A stretch of 14,827 bases of DNA, from positions 1 through 14,827 of the forward strand of contig CAKQKT010000042.1 of NCBI GenBank assembly GCA_934249275.1, in the 5' to 3' direction. The position numbers and the translations under genes are program-made. The stretch comes from an uncultured Sutterella sp. (GTDB lineage Bacteria; Pseudomonadota; Gammaproteobacteria; Burkholderiales; Burkholderiaceae_F). Shown piece after piece: positions 14,072 to 14,827 of this stretch (its first letter is position 1; every line of letters begins with the position of its first letter). The notes under the pieces were generated by a model. It worked only from the letters and a program-made list of their open reading frames with translations. It did not search any database and was not told the DNA's origin.

Positions 14072-14701
14072 ATGAAGATTCGTACTATTTTCCTGCTGCT
14101 CGTCCTTATCCTGATGGCGGTCTTTCTGGTCATCAACTGGACGGCTCTTTCTGCGGTTACATCCGTCAACCTGATCTATACCGAAATCCAGGCTCCTCTT
14201 GGGGTTCTCGTCGTGGGCGGCTTTGCCGCCGTCGTCTTCGTCCTGCTTGTCTACCTGGTTTGGCAGCAGGCGAGCGTTACGCTTGAATTGCGCGCTGCCT
14301 ACAAGGAAGCTCGCAATGCGCGCAACGTGGCCGATGATGCGGAAAAGAGCCGCTTTGCCGAGAGCAACCGTCTCCTGCTTGAACGAATCGAGAAGCTTGA
14401 GGCATTCATGACGGCCCGTTCCGACGAGACGCTCACTGCCGTTCGTCAGGAAGCCGCTCGTGCTGAAGAGCGTTATCAGGCGCTTGTGAGCGACCAAAAG
14501 AAGGCGCAGGGCGAGTTGACCGCACAGGTTCAGACTCAGATCGGCGCCATGGAAAAGCGTGTCGTTGAAACGCTTCCTACCGCTGTTTCTGCGGCAGCTC
14601 CGGTTCCGGCTCCTGCTCCGGCCGATAATGAAGAGGCCGAGAAGAAGGCTGACGCCGAAGAGACCAGCACTCGCAAGAGTGTTTTCAGGGATCTTTTCTG
14701 A
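14072..14701 (+). CDS. LapA-domain (DUF1049) membrane protein with coiled-coil tail
   Basis: The 209-residue protein has two N-terminal membrane segments (about 4-24 and 43-65) separated by a short loop containing NWTALSAVTSVNLIYTEIQA (22-41) and PLGVLVVGG (42-50), the pattern of LapA/DUF1049 proteins. E. coli LapA (YciS, about 100 residues) takes part in controlling lipopolysaccharide synthesis. Here the domain is followed by a long charged helix, probably coiled coil (about 70-165), then an Ala/Pro-rich stretch (170-188) and an acidic-basic tail ending KSVFRDLF. The tail doubles the usual length, so function may differ. I choose the ATG at 14072 because GGAG (14062-14065) lies six bases before it and the protein then begins directly with the membrane segment; an earlier ATG at 14006 has no ribosome site. 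It is followed by its own terminator. No lapB or ihfB, its common partners, is seen. Confidence 0.78.
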   Translation: MKIRTIFLLLVLILMAVFLVINWTALSAVTSVNLIYTEIQAPLGVLVVGGFAAVVFVLLVYLVWQQASVTLELRAAYKEARNARNVADDAEKSRFAESNRLLLERIEKLEAFMTARSDETLTAVRQEAARAEERYQALVSDQKKAQGELTAQVQTQIGAMEKRVVETLPTAVSAAAPVPAPAPADNEEAEKKADAEETSTRKSVFRDLF

Positions 14702-14720
14702 TCGCTGCTTTTTCCTAATG

Positions 14721-14759
14721 AAACAGGGGCGCTTCCGAAAGGAGGCGCCCCTGTTTTTT
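14721..14759 (+). terminator. Terminator of the LapA-domain gene
   Basis: Arms 14721-14736 and 14741-14756 pair throughout (one G-U) and close a GAAA tetraloop; the plus strand ends in TTTTTT (14754-14759). The reverse strand has only a short T-run, so it acts mainly for the plus strand. Confidence 0.93.
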
Positions 14760-14827
14760 AGGTTCATCACGGAAGTCCGGGGAACGCAGCCTTGACTTTT
14801 AGGAAAAAGTAGTTGTCGTCTCTGAAG

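Overview
The window reads as chromosomal DNA of a moderately GC-rich, anaerobically respiring betaproteobacterium, most likely a gut member of the Sutterellaceae (Burkholderiales). The basis is the protein content: a class I fumarase, a DcuB-type C4-dicarboxylate carrier, a dihaem fumarate reductase anchor behind an FNR box, two amidohydrolases and no sugar catabolism. This taxonomic call is from family resemblance and recall, without a search.

Layout. Bases 1-2570 hold two housekeeping genes on the minus strand, purD (purine synthesis) and yebC (translation factor or regulator), each followed by its own hairpin terminator; purD has a strikingly hairpin-rich leader. Bases 2525-6250 hold two divergent M20-family amidohydrolases: an AbgA-like aminoacyl-amide hydrolase on minus and a hydantoinase/carbamoylase-type hydrolase on plus. 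The second is followed after 13 bases by a NarL/LuxR-type regulator whose receiver lacks the usual phosphoacceptor aspartate. Bases 6470-10165 hold dcuB and a class I fumarase (fumA/fumB type), both minus and separately terminated. Bases 10266-11773 hold a GntR/UTRA regulator and a small ABC-type ATPase with several degenerate motifs, both minus. Bases 11785-12956 hold frdC, the dihaem cytochrome b of a Wolinella-type menaquinol:fumarate reductase, alone, behind a textbook FNR-dependent promoter. Bases 13026-13866 hold upp (uracil salvage) with a near-consensus promoter overlapped by a 22-base inverted repeat. Bases 13920-14759 hold a LapA-domain membrane protein on plus.

How the genes fit together. 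Fumarase makes fumarate from malate, DcuB exchanges fumarate or other C4-dicarboxylates for succinate, and FrdC would anchor the enzyme that reduces fumarate with menaquinol. This is a fumarate-respiration neighbourhood, although the catalytic subunits FrdA and FrdB are not in the window. The hydrolases suggest scavenging of amide-linked amino compounds.

I found no CRISPR array, tRNA, rRNA, insertion sequence, phage or defence system. The most interesting signals are regulatory (the frdC FNR promoter, the upp operator, the purD and fumarase leaders) and two proteins that keep a fold but have lost key residues (the receiver-type regulator and the ABC ATPase). Nearly every gene has its own terminator, so most units look monocistronic.
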